From Aquilaria yunnanensis (Eukaryota; Streptophyta; Magnoliopsida; Malvales; Thymelaeaceae): a DNA stretch of 64,000 bases. A program made the position numbers and the translations under genes. Position 1 is the first letter of the stretch; the number at the start of each line of letters is the position of its first letter. The stretch is taken from the NCBI GenBank assembly GCA_039654915.1, contig CM077594.1, forward strand, positions 107,832,893-107,896,892, written 5' to 3'. Shown here in pieces: positions 33,574 to 43,419 of this stretch. The notes under the pieces were generated by a model. The model was not told where the DNA came from and made no database searches. It saw nothing but the letters and a program-made list of their open reading frames with translations.

Positions 33574-34122
33574 ATGGAGTCTTCTCTTTCCGCCTTACGA
33601 AAGTATTTTCCTTTCTTCCCAATAAATGTTCTTAAAAAGATTTATCAAGCTAGATGTGAACGATTCAGAGTATTTATGCACAAAGGCATTCCTGATAATG
33701 TGCGGTGGCTAATTGAAGCTAAGGTTCGTTCAGCTGGTGAAGTTCCCGAAGCGTTCTTTCCCCGTATGCCCGGCTTTGGTAAAAGCGCTTATGCCAAAAA
33801 AAGAAGAGCAAAGAGGCTAGGCGTTTGTCATAATTGTGGATGGTGGATTTGCGGCAATAAATGTCGTTCTCCAGGAGTGATCACCAGAAATCGTAATGAT
33901 AGAATAAGATTCATTAAGAATGGCTTGCGTAAGGAATCTCTAGAAGATATTCGAGAGGTTCTTGAAGCGCATTCTTGCGGAATAGTGCAATTTGAGGTTG
34001 TTGGATTATGGATAATTTTCCAAAAAGAACGAGATCGTTACAGTCTTGGGAATCTGACCCTAAACGACCCTGTTTGCCAGTTTGTGAGAAAGCAAGATGA
34101 GATGCAAATCACCGATTCGTAG
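33574..34122 (+). CDS. Small basic zinc-finger-like protein, tandem copy 3 (intact, 182 aa)
   Basis: Intact 549-base frame. I chose ATG 33574 over the upstream in-frame 33559 because it aligns with the starts of copies 1 and 2. Order: N-terminal amphipathic segment (SALRKYFPFFPINVLKKIYQ, residues about 5-24), KGIPDNVRWLIEAKVRSAGE, basic run plus Cys cluster (YAKKRRAKRLGVCHNCGWW then ICGNKCRSPG, about residues 71-100), RIRFIKNGLRKESLEDI and a C-terminal WIIFQKERDRYSLGNLTLND. The KKRRAKR run is a likely nuclear-localisation or RNA-binding element. Architecture resembles Betaflexiviridae nucleic-acid-binding proteins (known RNA-silencing suppressors); this is pattern-based and unverified. Confidence 0.75.
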   Translation: MESSLSALRKYFPFFPINVLKKIYQARCERFRVFMHKGIPDNVRWLIEAKVRSAGEVPEAFFPRMPGFGKSAYAKKRRAKRLGVCHNCGWWICGNKCRSPGVITRNRNDRIRFIKNGLRKESLEDIREVLEAHSCGIVQFEVVGLWIIFQKERDRYSLGNLTLNDPVCQFVRKQDEMQITDS

Positions 34123-34164
34123 AAAGCATTGAAGCCATTACTGGACGCAAAGCCAGTGGAAGAC

Positions 34165-34560
34165 GAGGATCAAAGTCACGATTACTGTACGTGCTAGCTG
34201 TCGCTTTTGAAATTTTCCTCCCCTTTTGGTAATAATGTATCCACTCCTGACATGAGCCATAGTCACGATACTGTACATGCTAGTTGTCGCTTTCGAAATT
34301 TTCCTTCTCCTTTGGCAATAATGTACCCACTCCTGACACGGACTACTGTATATAGCTGCCACTTTTGAAATTTTCCTTCTCTTCCAACAATCACGTACCT
34401 ACTCCTGACGTAAGCTACAGTAGTGACTACTGTACATGCTAGCAGCTATTTTGAAAATTTTCCTCCTCTTTTAACGATAGTGTACCCATACCTGACCAGA
34501 GTCGTACTTGTGACTACTGTGAATAGCTGGCAATAATGTATCCATTCTTGAAAATAAAAT
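34165..34560 (+). promoter_or_regulatory. About five tandem copies of a promoter-like module ahead of LOG
   Basis: A unit of about 80-95 bases (GCCATAGTCACGATACTGTA, then CATGCTAGTTGTCGC, GAAATTTTCCT and GGCAATAATGTA(C/T)CCACTCCTGA) repeats with decay. Single diverged copies of the same unit follow small-gene copies 1 and 2, just upstream of the TATA boxes of copies 2 and 3. It therefore looks like a shared upstream regulatory module amplified in front of LOG. Confidence 0.6.
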
Positions 34561-34582
34561 TATTGCCTTATCTCTTCATCTC

Positions 34583-34590
34583 TATAAATA
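34583..34590 (+). promoter_or_regulatory. TATA box of the LOG gene
   Basis: TATAAATA in TCATCTCTATAAATATATCC, 40 bases before ATG 34623; the context resembles that of copies 2 and 3 (TTTCATCxCTATAAAT). Confidence 0.55.
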
Positions 34591-34622
34591 TATCCTCTTT
34601 TCTCACAAGGGTAAGAATAGGA

Positions 34623-35252
34623 ATGGAGAAAACCCCAACTCGTAAATCCCGAAGTATTTGTGTATTTTCTGGGGCTTTTCCTGGAAAAGATGAAGAGTAT
34701 TTAAAGGCAGCCAACCATTTGGGTAGAGTATTAGCTGAGCGAAAAATACATTTAGTTTATGGAGGAGGTAGTGTCGGATTAATGGGAGGTGTAGCATCAG
34801 CAGCATCTTTAGGAGGAAGTCAAGTTTTGGGCATCATCCCTGGACCTTTGAAATTTGTTTCTGGGGGCACGATTGGAGAAGAATTAGTGGTTAAAAATTT
34901 GCAAGAGCGTGTGTTACAAATGCTTTTAAATGCTGATGCTTTTATCGCTCTACCAGGTGGTTTTGGCACATTAGGAGAAGTCTTTCAAATTGCTTCCATG
35001 GCCCAACTTAATTTGCATAAGAAACCCATTGGGCTTTTAAATGTTAACAATTTCTTTACAGGTCTGATAGCTTTTATGGATTATGCTATGCAGAAGAATT
35101 TCATATCAAGAGTGGCACGACGAATCATAATATCCGCAACAACTGCTGAAGAATTGCTAGATAAAATACAAGCTTTTGTTCCTGAACCAGATCCAGCAAT
35201 GATTCAGATAGACTGGACACGACAGTCTTTCCCGACCAGTTCACTCCCATAA
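34623..35252 (+). CDS. LOG: LOG-type cytokinin riboside 5'-monophosphate phosphoribohydrolase, intact and intronless, carried by the retrotransposon
   Basis: 209 codons, the usual LOG length. LOG enzymes release active cytokinin base from its riboside monophosphate. Visible features are SICVFSG at the N-terminus, HLVYGGGSVGLMGG (residues about 43-56), TIGEE, the conserved Arg in LQERVLQM, and ADAFIALPGGFGTLGEVFQI holding the signature PGGxGTxxE (residues 111-119); the tail KPIGLLNV and FISRVARRIIISATTAEELL also match. I start at ATG 34623 because the upstream in-frame extension (from 34536) crosses the TATA box and is not LOG-like. Plant LOG genes normally have several introns; none here, which suggests capture from cDNA. 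It lies in sense orientation between the small-gene cluster and the tandem array, without a stop or frameshift. It is diverged from canonical LOGs (for example FSGAFPG where CGSSSG is usual), so activity is not assured. Confidence 0.92.
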   Translation: MEKTPTRKSRSICVFSGAFPGKDEEYLKAANHLGRVLAERKIHLVYGGGSVGLMGGVASAASLGGSQVLGIIPGPLKFVSGGTIGEELVVKNLQERVLQMLLNADAFIALPGGFGTLGEVFQIASMAQLNLHKKPIGLLNVNNFFTGLIAFMDYAMQKNFISRVARRIIISATTAEELLDKIQAFVPEPDPAMIQIDWTRQSFPTSSLP

Positions 35253-35763
35253 TGGTCCTCTACTCACCCTGTTGAAGTATTGTGGAAGAAAGAAGCGATC
35301 TGATCCGTTTTTCTTGTCCTTTAGTTTTATTATCAGCATTTTCTTTCGCGTTTCAGTTTTTCTTTTCAGGGAATTTCTTTTTTATAAGATAGTTTCGTCC
35401 ATGCTGATATTAAAACCATAGGACAATGCCTTTAGGTTGGAATGGTTGAGTAAAGAGTAATTTTTGTTACTCTTGAGACGCATCCTATTAGGTCTACTAG
35501 GCATAACATTTTGGGGTAGTTAAGTTTTAACCTTATTCGGATGACATATCTCACAAGGGAATCTATATTTACTGAAGAAAATATTAGATGAACCTTGAAT
35601 ATTGATTCCAAACATCCGTTCCCTTTACATAATTTGTCAGTGTTATTGTCATCATCAAAATTCACTCATCTTATCGAAGTTTAAATTTTTGCACTCACCT
35701 ATTATGAAAATTCACACTTTCGAAGAAAATTATTTCAATTTCAATTGCTTTCATATAAATTTC
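35253..35763 (+). other. Spacer after LOG
   Basis: No coding feature. Presumably the 3' flank of LOG; T-rich near 35320-35400. It merges into degenerate repeat units at about 35764. Confidence 0.4.
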
Positions 35764-37088
35764 GCTCGAGGTCCTAAGGAAAGCTCCTTAGCCTCAAAAT
35801 CAATTTTCATCGGGGTTTTAAGGATGGAACCTTTGCCTCGAAATCAATCAATCAATCCGAGGTTTTAAGGATAGAACCTTTGCCTCGAGAACAATCAATC
35901 ATTCAGTCCATCTTACAACGATAGAACCTTTTCTATCGTTAGAGGTTCTAAGGACCTTTCCTTAACCTCAAACAAACAATCAATCATTCAGTCCATCTTA
36001 CAACGATAGAACCTTTCCTATCGTTAGAGGTTCTAAGGACCTTACCTTAACCTCAAACAAACAATCAATCATTCAGTCCATCTTACAACGATAGAACCTT
36101 TCCTATCGTTAGAGGTTCTAAGGACCTTTCCTTAAACCTCAAACAAACAATCAATCATTCAGTCCATCTTACAACGATAGAACCTTTCCTATCGTTAGAG
36201 GTTCTAAGGACCTTTCCTTAAACCTCAAACAAACAAACAATCATTCAGTCCATCTTACAACGATAGAACCTTTCCTATCGGTAGAGGTTCTAAGGACCTT
36301 TCCTTAAACCTCAAACAAACAATCAATCATTCAGTCCATCTTACAACGATAGAACCTTTCCTATCGTTAGAGGTTCTAAGGACCTTTCCTTAAACCTCAA
36401 ACAAACAATCAATCATTCAGTCCATCTTACAACGATAGAACCTTTCCTATCGTTAGAGGTTCTAAGGACCTTTCCTTAAACCTCAAACAAACAATCAATC
36501 ATTCAGTCCATCTTATAACGATAGAACCTTTTCTATCGTTAGAGGTTCTAAGGACCTTTCCTTAACCTCAAACAAACAATCAATCATTCAGTCCATCTTA
36601 CAACGATAGAACCTTTTTCTATCGTTAGAGCTTCTAAGGACATTTCCTTAACCTCAAACAAACAATCAATCATTCAGTCCATCTTACAACGATAGAACCT
36701 TTCCTATCGTTAGAGGTTCTAAGGACCTTTCCTTAAACCTCAAACAAACAATCAATCATTCAGTCCATCTTACAACGATAGAACCTTTCCTATCGTTAGA
36801 GGTTCTAAAGACCTTTTCTTAAACCTCAAACAAACAATCAATCATTCAGTCCATCTTACAACGATAGAACATTTCCTATCGTTAGAGGTTCTAAGGACCT
36901 TTCCTTAAACCTCAAACAAACAATCAATCATTCAGTCCATCTTACAACGATAGAACCTTTCCTATCGTTAGAGGTTCTAAGGACCTTTCCTTAAACCTCA
37001 AACAAACAATCAATCATTCAGTCCATCTTACAACGATAGAACCTTTCCTATCGTTAGAGGTTCTAAGGATCTTTCCTTAAACCTCAGA
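35764..37088 (+). repeat. Tandem array of about 14 units of 85-86 bp (plus degenerate units) with internal hairpins
   Basis: From 35901 the unit ATTCAGTCCATCTTACAACG / ATAGAACCTTTCCTATCGTT / AGAGGTTCTAAGGACCTTTC / CTTAAACCTCAAACAAACAA / TCAATC repeats at 85-86 bases about 14 times with few changes. ACGATAG...CTATCGT and AGGT(T)...ACCT form short inverted repeats in each unit. Units at 35764-35900 are more diverged. It lies in the 3' untranslated region of the Ogre-like element just ahead of the polypurine tract. Confidence 0.95.
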
Positions 37089-37177
37089 GTTTCGGCGGCG
37101 AGAAAGTTCTCAATGTCTAACTAAGGTCGAACGAAATTTGGTAAACGACTTTGCATACATCATGTCCCATGAAGCAT

Positions 37178-37192
37178 GCAAAGGGGGGCAGC
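37178..37192 (+). other. Polypurine tract of the Ogre-like element
   Basis: GCAAAGGGGGGCAGC immediately before the 3' LTR (TGTTGACACC), the position where plus-strand priming occurs. Confidence 0.8.
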
Positions 37193-40100
37193 TGTTGACA
37201 CCCAATTTCGTCCGACCATTAAAAAGAAAATTTTTTTTATGAAAAAAAAAAGTAATTAAAAAAATTAATTAATTATTATTTTTATTATTATTACTAAAAA
37301 AATTTTTAGTTTAAAATACATTTTTGTTTTGTGAAGATTTGATTTAAAATGATATATGTGTGTATTTGAAAGAAAAAAAGAAAACTCCAAAAAAAAAAAT
37401 GGCAAAATTTAAAAGTTTGAGGTAAAAATGACAAAATTAAGAAGTTTCAGGCAAAATTGACAAATTCTGAAAGTTCCAGGAGCATTTAGTAGTTTGTCAC
37501 ATAAAATTTTGAGCCTGCCGATGTTTCTGGCCCAAATTGACAGAAAACGACAAAATTGTCAAAATCAGAAGCTTCAGGAACTTATCCAGAGGCTGAGAGA
37601 CGTAAAGGACTAAAATTGTCATTTTACCAATTTAAGAGATAAGTTTGAAATTTTTTATTAATTTATCCATCAACAGTTCAGCTAAACTTCCTTTATAAAT
37701 AGCCCCCCAAATTTTGTGCTGAACACAGAAAAAAATAGCAAAAAAACTTAGAACTCCGTTTTCAAAAAAAAGAGAAAATTACAGCCCTTAGCCGCAGCCC
37801 TCTTCCCTTCTTCCCCAGAAAGCCAAATTTTTTTTTTACTGCTGTTCCCTCTCTCTCTCTCTCTCTCCGCCGTGCCCCTCGCCGTCCGCCGCCGCCGTGC
37901 CTTCCTCCTCGCCGTGATGCCGTCTTCCTCCTTCGCCCCTGGCCGCCGTCCACTTCTCCCCTGCCGTGCACCGTCTTGGCCGCCAAAACCACTCCCTGCC
38001 CCTGCTCCTGCGTTGTTGCTCTGTTCTTCTTCATTCTTCAGATTCAAAATTAAACTGCTAGGGTAAAACCCCTACTTAATCTTCTATCTTTTCATTCTTT
38101 TTCACTTTGGTTACTAACTTTTTCTTTTGTTCTTGCAGAATTAATTATTAACCTTTTTTAATTTTTACTTATTTGTTTATTATTTGTTTATTACTAACCC
38201 TTTCTTTATTGTTGTTATTAACAACTAACAACTAACTTACTAACTTTTATTATTGTTAATTAATTAATTTAATTAACTTTGTTAATTAATTTAATTAAAC
38301 TTGGGTAACTTTTTATTATTGTTGTTAATTAATTAATTTAATTAACTTTGTTAATCAATTAATTAATTTGGCTAACTTTTATTATTATTGTTAATTAATT
38401 TAATTAACTTGACTAACTTTTTATTATTGTTGTTAATCAATTAATTAACTTGGCTAACTTTTATTATTGTTGTTAACAATTAATTTAATTAAACTTGGCT
38501 AATTTTTATTATTGTTGTTAATTAATTTAATTAATTTTGCTAACCTTTATTATTATTTATTTTTAAAGTGGATGGCCAAAAAGCCCCACTTTATTTTTTT
38601 ATTTAATTCACCTTTACCCTTTACTAATAAATAAATAAATGAAAATTAAAAGAAGATTATTTTGTAATTAATTATTAAGGCTAATAAAAATCATTTTTAA
38701 AAGCCAATTATTTTTATTATTTCTTTAAAGATAACAAAGTTGACTTTTTATTCGTTTTTGTTAAAATTAATAAATAGAAATAATTAAATAATTCTAAAAA
38801 TATACAAATCAATTTTTTTTAAACATATCTTTAAAATAATGATCTTTCAAATTTAAAATTCAAGAAAAATCCAATAAAATTATAATTAAAATTAATAATT
38901 AATTAAATAATTAAAATTTAATAAAAATTAAAACTCCATGATCAAATGATCCGCCAGGATCCATGGCTTGGAAATATTTTTAAATAAAATATATAAATAA
39001 ATTTTTCTTTATTAAAAATAAAAAGCTTTGGACTAATATATTAATTATTTATTAAAATAATAAAATATAAATTTTTAGTTTTCTTTATTAATAAAAAAGA
39101 ATAAAAAGAGTAAAATTTTTGGGTTAATATTTTTCAGTAATATTTTACTTATTTTTAGAATATAACTTTTTAGTTTTCTTTATTAATAAAAAGAACAAAA
39201 AAGGGTAAAATTTTTGGGTTAATATTTTATTCAGTAACATTTTACTTATTTCTTTTAAAATAATAAAATATGACTTTTTTTTAGTAATAAAAATAATGAT
39301 AAAAGTAAAATTTTTGGGCTAATATTTTATTCAGTAATATTTTGCTTATTTCTTTTAAAATAATGAAAAGATATAACTTTTTGTTTCCTTTATAAAAATC
39401 TTAGAAAATGATTTCAAAAATAGAATAAATTCAAAAGAATTAAATTATCTCTTAAATATCTTAGACTTATTAATTAAAATTATTTATCAAACAAAAAAAA
39501 AACATAAAAAATGAAATATAAATATCAAAACTTTCCTTTATTTTTTTAAAATATACATATAAATTTTATTTTTTTTAAGATCCTTGTTAAATAATCACTT
39601 CTTTTTAGATAATTTTTTTTTATCAAAAAACAAAACATATAAATATCAAAAATTTTCCTTTATGTTTAAAATATACATAAATTTTTTTTTTTAGTTTCTT
39701 TTCTTGAATAATAATTTTTGCTTAATTCATTCAAAACAAAATTAAGACTTTTGTTCTATTTTTGAAAAATACATATGAATTTTGCCTTCATCATTGAATA
39801 AATAAAATTTTAATTAAATAAAAAAAACATAAAATAAATCTAAGTCATGTTGTTAAGTCTAAAAATTTTTAGTTCATGGTATATTGGCTGGAAACTGTCT
39901 CGTGCCCGCTTTTGAGCTGCTTCACCTGGTGAAGAGGGTCTGGCTGAGTAACAACGCCCCGTACCATGATCAAATTTTTTTTTTGAATTAACTTCTTATT
40001 AAAAAAAAATTAATTACTTTTTTTAAAGTAATTCTTTAAATAATAAATATCCTTCATTAAACAAGAAAAATTAATAAAAAAAAAAAAAGAAAAGAAAGAT

Positions 40101-40769
40101 AAGAAAATCAAAAGAAGAAAAAAGAAAAGAAAAAAAAAATAAATCAATAAAATTTTTAGATTATTAATAAATCTAAAAATTTCATAAACAAAAAGAATTA
40201 CGAATTAGTAATTAAACTAACAATTAATTCTATAATAAGTAAGAATGTAATAATTAATTATAAAAAATTAATTTCCATATCCGGATGATCCGGCAGGATC
40301 TACGGTTTTGAAAACTTTTTTTTTTACTAAATAAATTAAATAAATACAAAGATAAAAAATCCATATTTACAATATGGATTAAATTATTTAAAAGTTCACC
40401 AAATTCCGTGTCCAAATGACTCGGCAGAGTCCATGGTTCGGAATCAAAATCTTCCGTGTCTAAATGACTCGGCAGAGTCCATGGTTCGGAAGTATAAAAT
40501 TTCATACAAATTAATTAATTTAAAAAAATCCACATTTCGACTAATCCAGTTAAAATTTCTAATTTTGAAAATTAACTGAAAATTTTTTAAAAGCAAAGCA
40601 AAACAAAATTAAAATCAACTAAGGTGCCAATTTTTGGGCGTTTTAACAAAGTTGTTTTAACGTAACCGTACTCCCGATCCCCGAACTCTCGCAGACCATA
40701 TTTTAGGTATCCAATCGACCTAAGAAAAAACAGATTGGTGGCGACTCCAGAAAACCCGACGTTGCCACA
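37193..40769 (+). repeat. 3' LTR of the Ogre-like element (3,577 bp)
   Basis: Near-identical copy of 17714-21298, with a shorter CT microsatellite, a shorter CAACTAA repeat and scattered substitutions. By eye I noted a few dozen differences or fewer over 3.6 kb. Confidence 0.95.
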
Positions 40770-40774
40770 CTTGG

Positions 40775-43005
40775 GTAACCCCAAAACTGCATTTACTCCT
40801 TTTCACTAAGAGCTCGTTGCTTCGAAGTAACCCCAGTGCAGTTTCCACGTGCTCCAGGTGTGTACTCCAGTTGGAACTGTAGATTAAGATGTCATCAAAA
40901 AATACCAGTATGAACCTTCTCAAATACTGTTGAAAGATTGAGTTCATAAGGGATTGGAAGGTTGATGGTGCGTTGGTTAAGCCAAATGGCATTACCAGGA
41001 ACTCATAATGACCTTGGTGTGTTCTGAAGGCTGTTTTATGCACGTCTTCTTGAAACATTCTGATTTGGTGGTATCCTGACCTCAGATCCAGTTTTGTAAA
41101 GTAAGTCGCCCTATTCAGCTCGTCTAATAGCTCTTCTATTACTGGTATTGGAAATTTATCCTTGACTGTGGCCTTATTCAGCTCCCTATAGTCCACGCAA
41201 AGCCTCCATGTTCCATCTTTTTTCTTAACCAATACTATAGGCGAGGAGAAAGGGCTTTGACTTGGTTTAATAACCCCAGCTTGCAACATTTCTTTTACCA
41301 ACTGTTCTATAGCATCCTTTTGGATCGTGGGATACCTGTAGGGTCTAATGTTAATTGGTGCTGCTCCATGCGCTAGGTGAATATGGTGGTCGTGTTCTCG
41401 TTGAGGTGGTAGTCCAGTAGGCTCCTTGAATAGATCTTGGAATCTTTCCAGTAATTCTCCCATGTCGGTTTGTTGCTTCTGTGTGCTCACTTCTGCCCTC
41501 CAGTAGCTGATGCCTGTCCCCATGAACTGTATCGCGAAAGCTTGGCCTTCCCTTTTACAGGCTTTGTGGATAAGTTTGGTTGCCTGCCTGGAATCCTTAT
41601 GTATTTGGATCTGCGTAGCTCCCCTCAGCACCATCTTCTGCCCCTTGTACCTAAACGACATCTTTAGCTGTTCAAAATTCCATTTAATGTCCCCCAGGCT
41701 TCGAAGCCATTGCATTCCCAATATCATTTCACAGCCCCCTAAGGGAATCAGTAATACATCAAGGCCAAACTCGACCCCTTGAATTCTCCATTTCAGGTTT
41801 CTACACCTGCCAACTGTAGATATTAGTTGGCCATTGGCTACTAATACCCCCATAGGCCCAACCTCCTCTATTTCGCACCCTAGCTTCTTGGCAACTACTT
41901 CATCCAAGAAAACATGAGTGCTACCCGAATCCACCAACATGTTTACTCTTCTGTTTCCCACATAGCCTCCTATCTTCATGGTATTATAGTTGGGAATACC
42001 TGTAAGGGCATGCAAGGAAATGCAAGGACTGTTATCTTGCTGCCAAGACCCTTCAGATTCGCCATCACTGTCCTCACTCTCCACGTCTTCCGTTCTGACT
42101 ACCTCAATCCTGTTAAACTGAGGTTTCCTGCACTTATGACCTTGAACAAACTTCTCATCACACCAGTAGCATTCATTCTTCGCTCGTTTGTCACTTAACT
42201 CATTTTCTGTCAACCGTCTAATGTTCTTGGAGTGATTACTGGAACCATTAGCTATTGCTGGTTGCCTCGGGGTGGGCAATATTCCCTTCCCTACGTTGCT
42301 CCTTCTGTAAGCTGTTAGTACAACTTCTTGCAGCTTAGCAAAATATTGAGCTTCATGTAAAGAGCTGGGCCGTAGCGCCCTTATTGAGGCTTCTAACTCC
42401 TTATGTAACCCCCCCAGAAATTGGCCAATCAAATGATCTTCTGGTAGAGGGCTTACCTGTGTCAGCAGCATGTCAAACTGATTCTGATAATCTTGCACTG
42501 ACCCGTTTTGCTTTAGGTTCTTTAGTTCTGATGAAGGGTCCTTGTGGGCATCCTCGAATCTTTCCACAATGGCTGTACAGTATGACCCCCATGAAAGTCT
42601 CATTCGGCCTGGCCAATCGCGCACAAACCTCTTGTGCCAGTGTAATGCCGGACCTTCGAGATGTATTGAAGCTAGCTGCACCTTCTTATCTTCTGCAACT
42701 TCATCAATATCGAATAGCTGATTGCAACGGAAAATCCAGCCCTCCACATCAGTCCCATTAAAATGAGGAAAGTCTACCTTGCCGATTCTGGTCATTCCGC
42801 ACCCATTTCCTGGGTAGTGGTTAGCTGGTCTCCCATTCGATTGAGTGGCGTCACTGCCGTCTTCTTTCGAACAGATGGTGTTCTTGATTTCCTCGAACAT
42901 TCTTGATAACCGATCCTCCAGTTTCTGCTTCAGGTGCTGAACCCTTTCCGCCAGCTTATCCTCCAATGCCTTCTTCAATTCTTGGAAGCGGGTGCCTTCT
43001 GCCAT
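40775..43005 (-). pseudogene. Chromovirus gag, protease and most of RT (upstream part)
   Basis: Minus strand from ATG 43005, 33 bases after the LTR edge and just past the PBS. Order: N-terminal coiled coil (about residues 10-45), gag domain (KVDFPHFNGTDVEGWIF), zinc knuckle CYWCDEKFVQGHKC, protease VDSGSTHVFLDEVVAKKLG, RT (WRLCVDYRELNKATVKDKFP; FVLVFFDDILIYS-type catalytic box at about 40890). The frame is open until the CTTGG target site where the Ogre-like element entered. Its continuation is at 17708-15608. Confidence 0.92.
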
Positions 43006-43023
43006 AACTTCCTCAGGTTCGAT

Positions 43024-43035
43024 GCTCTGATACCA
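43024..43035 (-). other. Primer-binding site of the chromovirus (initiator-Met tRNA)
   Basis: Minus-strand TGGTATCAGAGC, two bases from the LTR edge; the standard plant PBS complementary to the 3' end of initiator tRNA-Met. Confidence 0.9.
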
Positions 43036-43037
43036 AT

Positions 43038-43419
43038 TGATGCACGCCGACGCCGCGACGATGGACCAAGAACAGAGTAGCTTGAGTTCAGGGTTCCAAG
43101 AACCGAGGCCTCTCAAGTCTGACTATGTCGAGCGAGAAGAAGAAGAGATGCGAGCGAGAGAGAGAGAGAGAGAGAGAACTTCTGTATATTTCATTCATAC
43201 CATTGATCTCCATGTACACGCTTATTTATACTTCCCATTTACAAGCGGGACAAGATGAGAACGAATGGGGGGAAGAGAAGGCCAACGACTTTAACTGCCT
43301 CTCCCGCCATTTGCATGGGCTAATCACGTTTAGTGGCTTATTACAGGAACGACGCCGTAGCATGTACTAATCATGTCTATTTTATAGGGACGACGCCGTT
43401 TGGGGTCTGTTTCGTATCA
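43038..43419 (-). repeat. 5' LTR of the chromovirus (382 bp)
   Basis: TGATGC...CGTATCA on the plus strand. Minus-strand TATAAATA at 43223-43230. GA microsatellite at about 43157-43180, shorter than in the other LTR. Confidence 0.92.

Larger units (their letters stand above)
17714..40769 (+). mobile_element. Ty3/gypsy Tat-lineage (Ogre-like) LTR retrotransposon with extra gene cargo, 23,056 bp
   Basis: LTRs at 17714-21298 and 37193-40769 both begin TGTTGACACC and end GTTGCCACA. The flanking 5-bp duplication is CTTGG (17709-17713, 40770-40774), inside the chromovirus RT frame. Internal order is PBS, ORF1, gag-protease, intron, RT-RNaseH-second RNaseH-integrase, three small zinc-finger-like genes, LOG, tandem repeat array, polypurine tract. 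The Tat/Ogre lineage is shown by large size, an ORF before gag, dual RNase H and a protease-pol intron. The LTRs are nearly identical by eye, so insertion is recent. ORF1, gag and the start of pol each carry one nonsense codon. Confidence 0.95.
15189..43419 (-). mobile_element. Ty3/gypsy chromovirus (Reina-like), split by a nested Ogre-like element
   Basis: Two LTRs (15189-15578 and 43038-43419) are flanked by the perfect 5-bp duplication GACTG (15184-15188, 43420-43424). The PBS TGGTATCAGAGC (minus strand, 43035-43024) matches initiator-Met tRNA. A polypurine tract lies at about 15592-15579. The gag-pol order gag, protease, RT, RNase H, integrase, chromodomain identifies a chromovirus; short LTRs and the CxxCxxxxxxxGHxC knuckle suggest the Reina clade. 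The element alone would be about 5.2 kb; the rest of the span is the nested 23-kb insertion at 17714-40769. It is inactive (stops and a frameshift). Confidence 0.92.

Noticed and set aside
34536..34622. Upstream in-frame extension of LOG
   Set aside because: It includes the TATA box and has no similarity to LOG N-termini; ATG 34623 fits the family length.
35764..37088. Possible CRISPR-like array because of regular repeats with hairpins
   Set aside because: Units are contiguous with no unique spacers, and the host is a plant; it is a tandem repeat of the retrotransposon.
17714..43037. Single giant retrotransposon reading of the 15-43 kb region
   Set aside because: Two different LTR pairs, two different target duplications and opposite coding strands show two nested elements.
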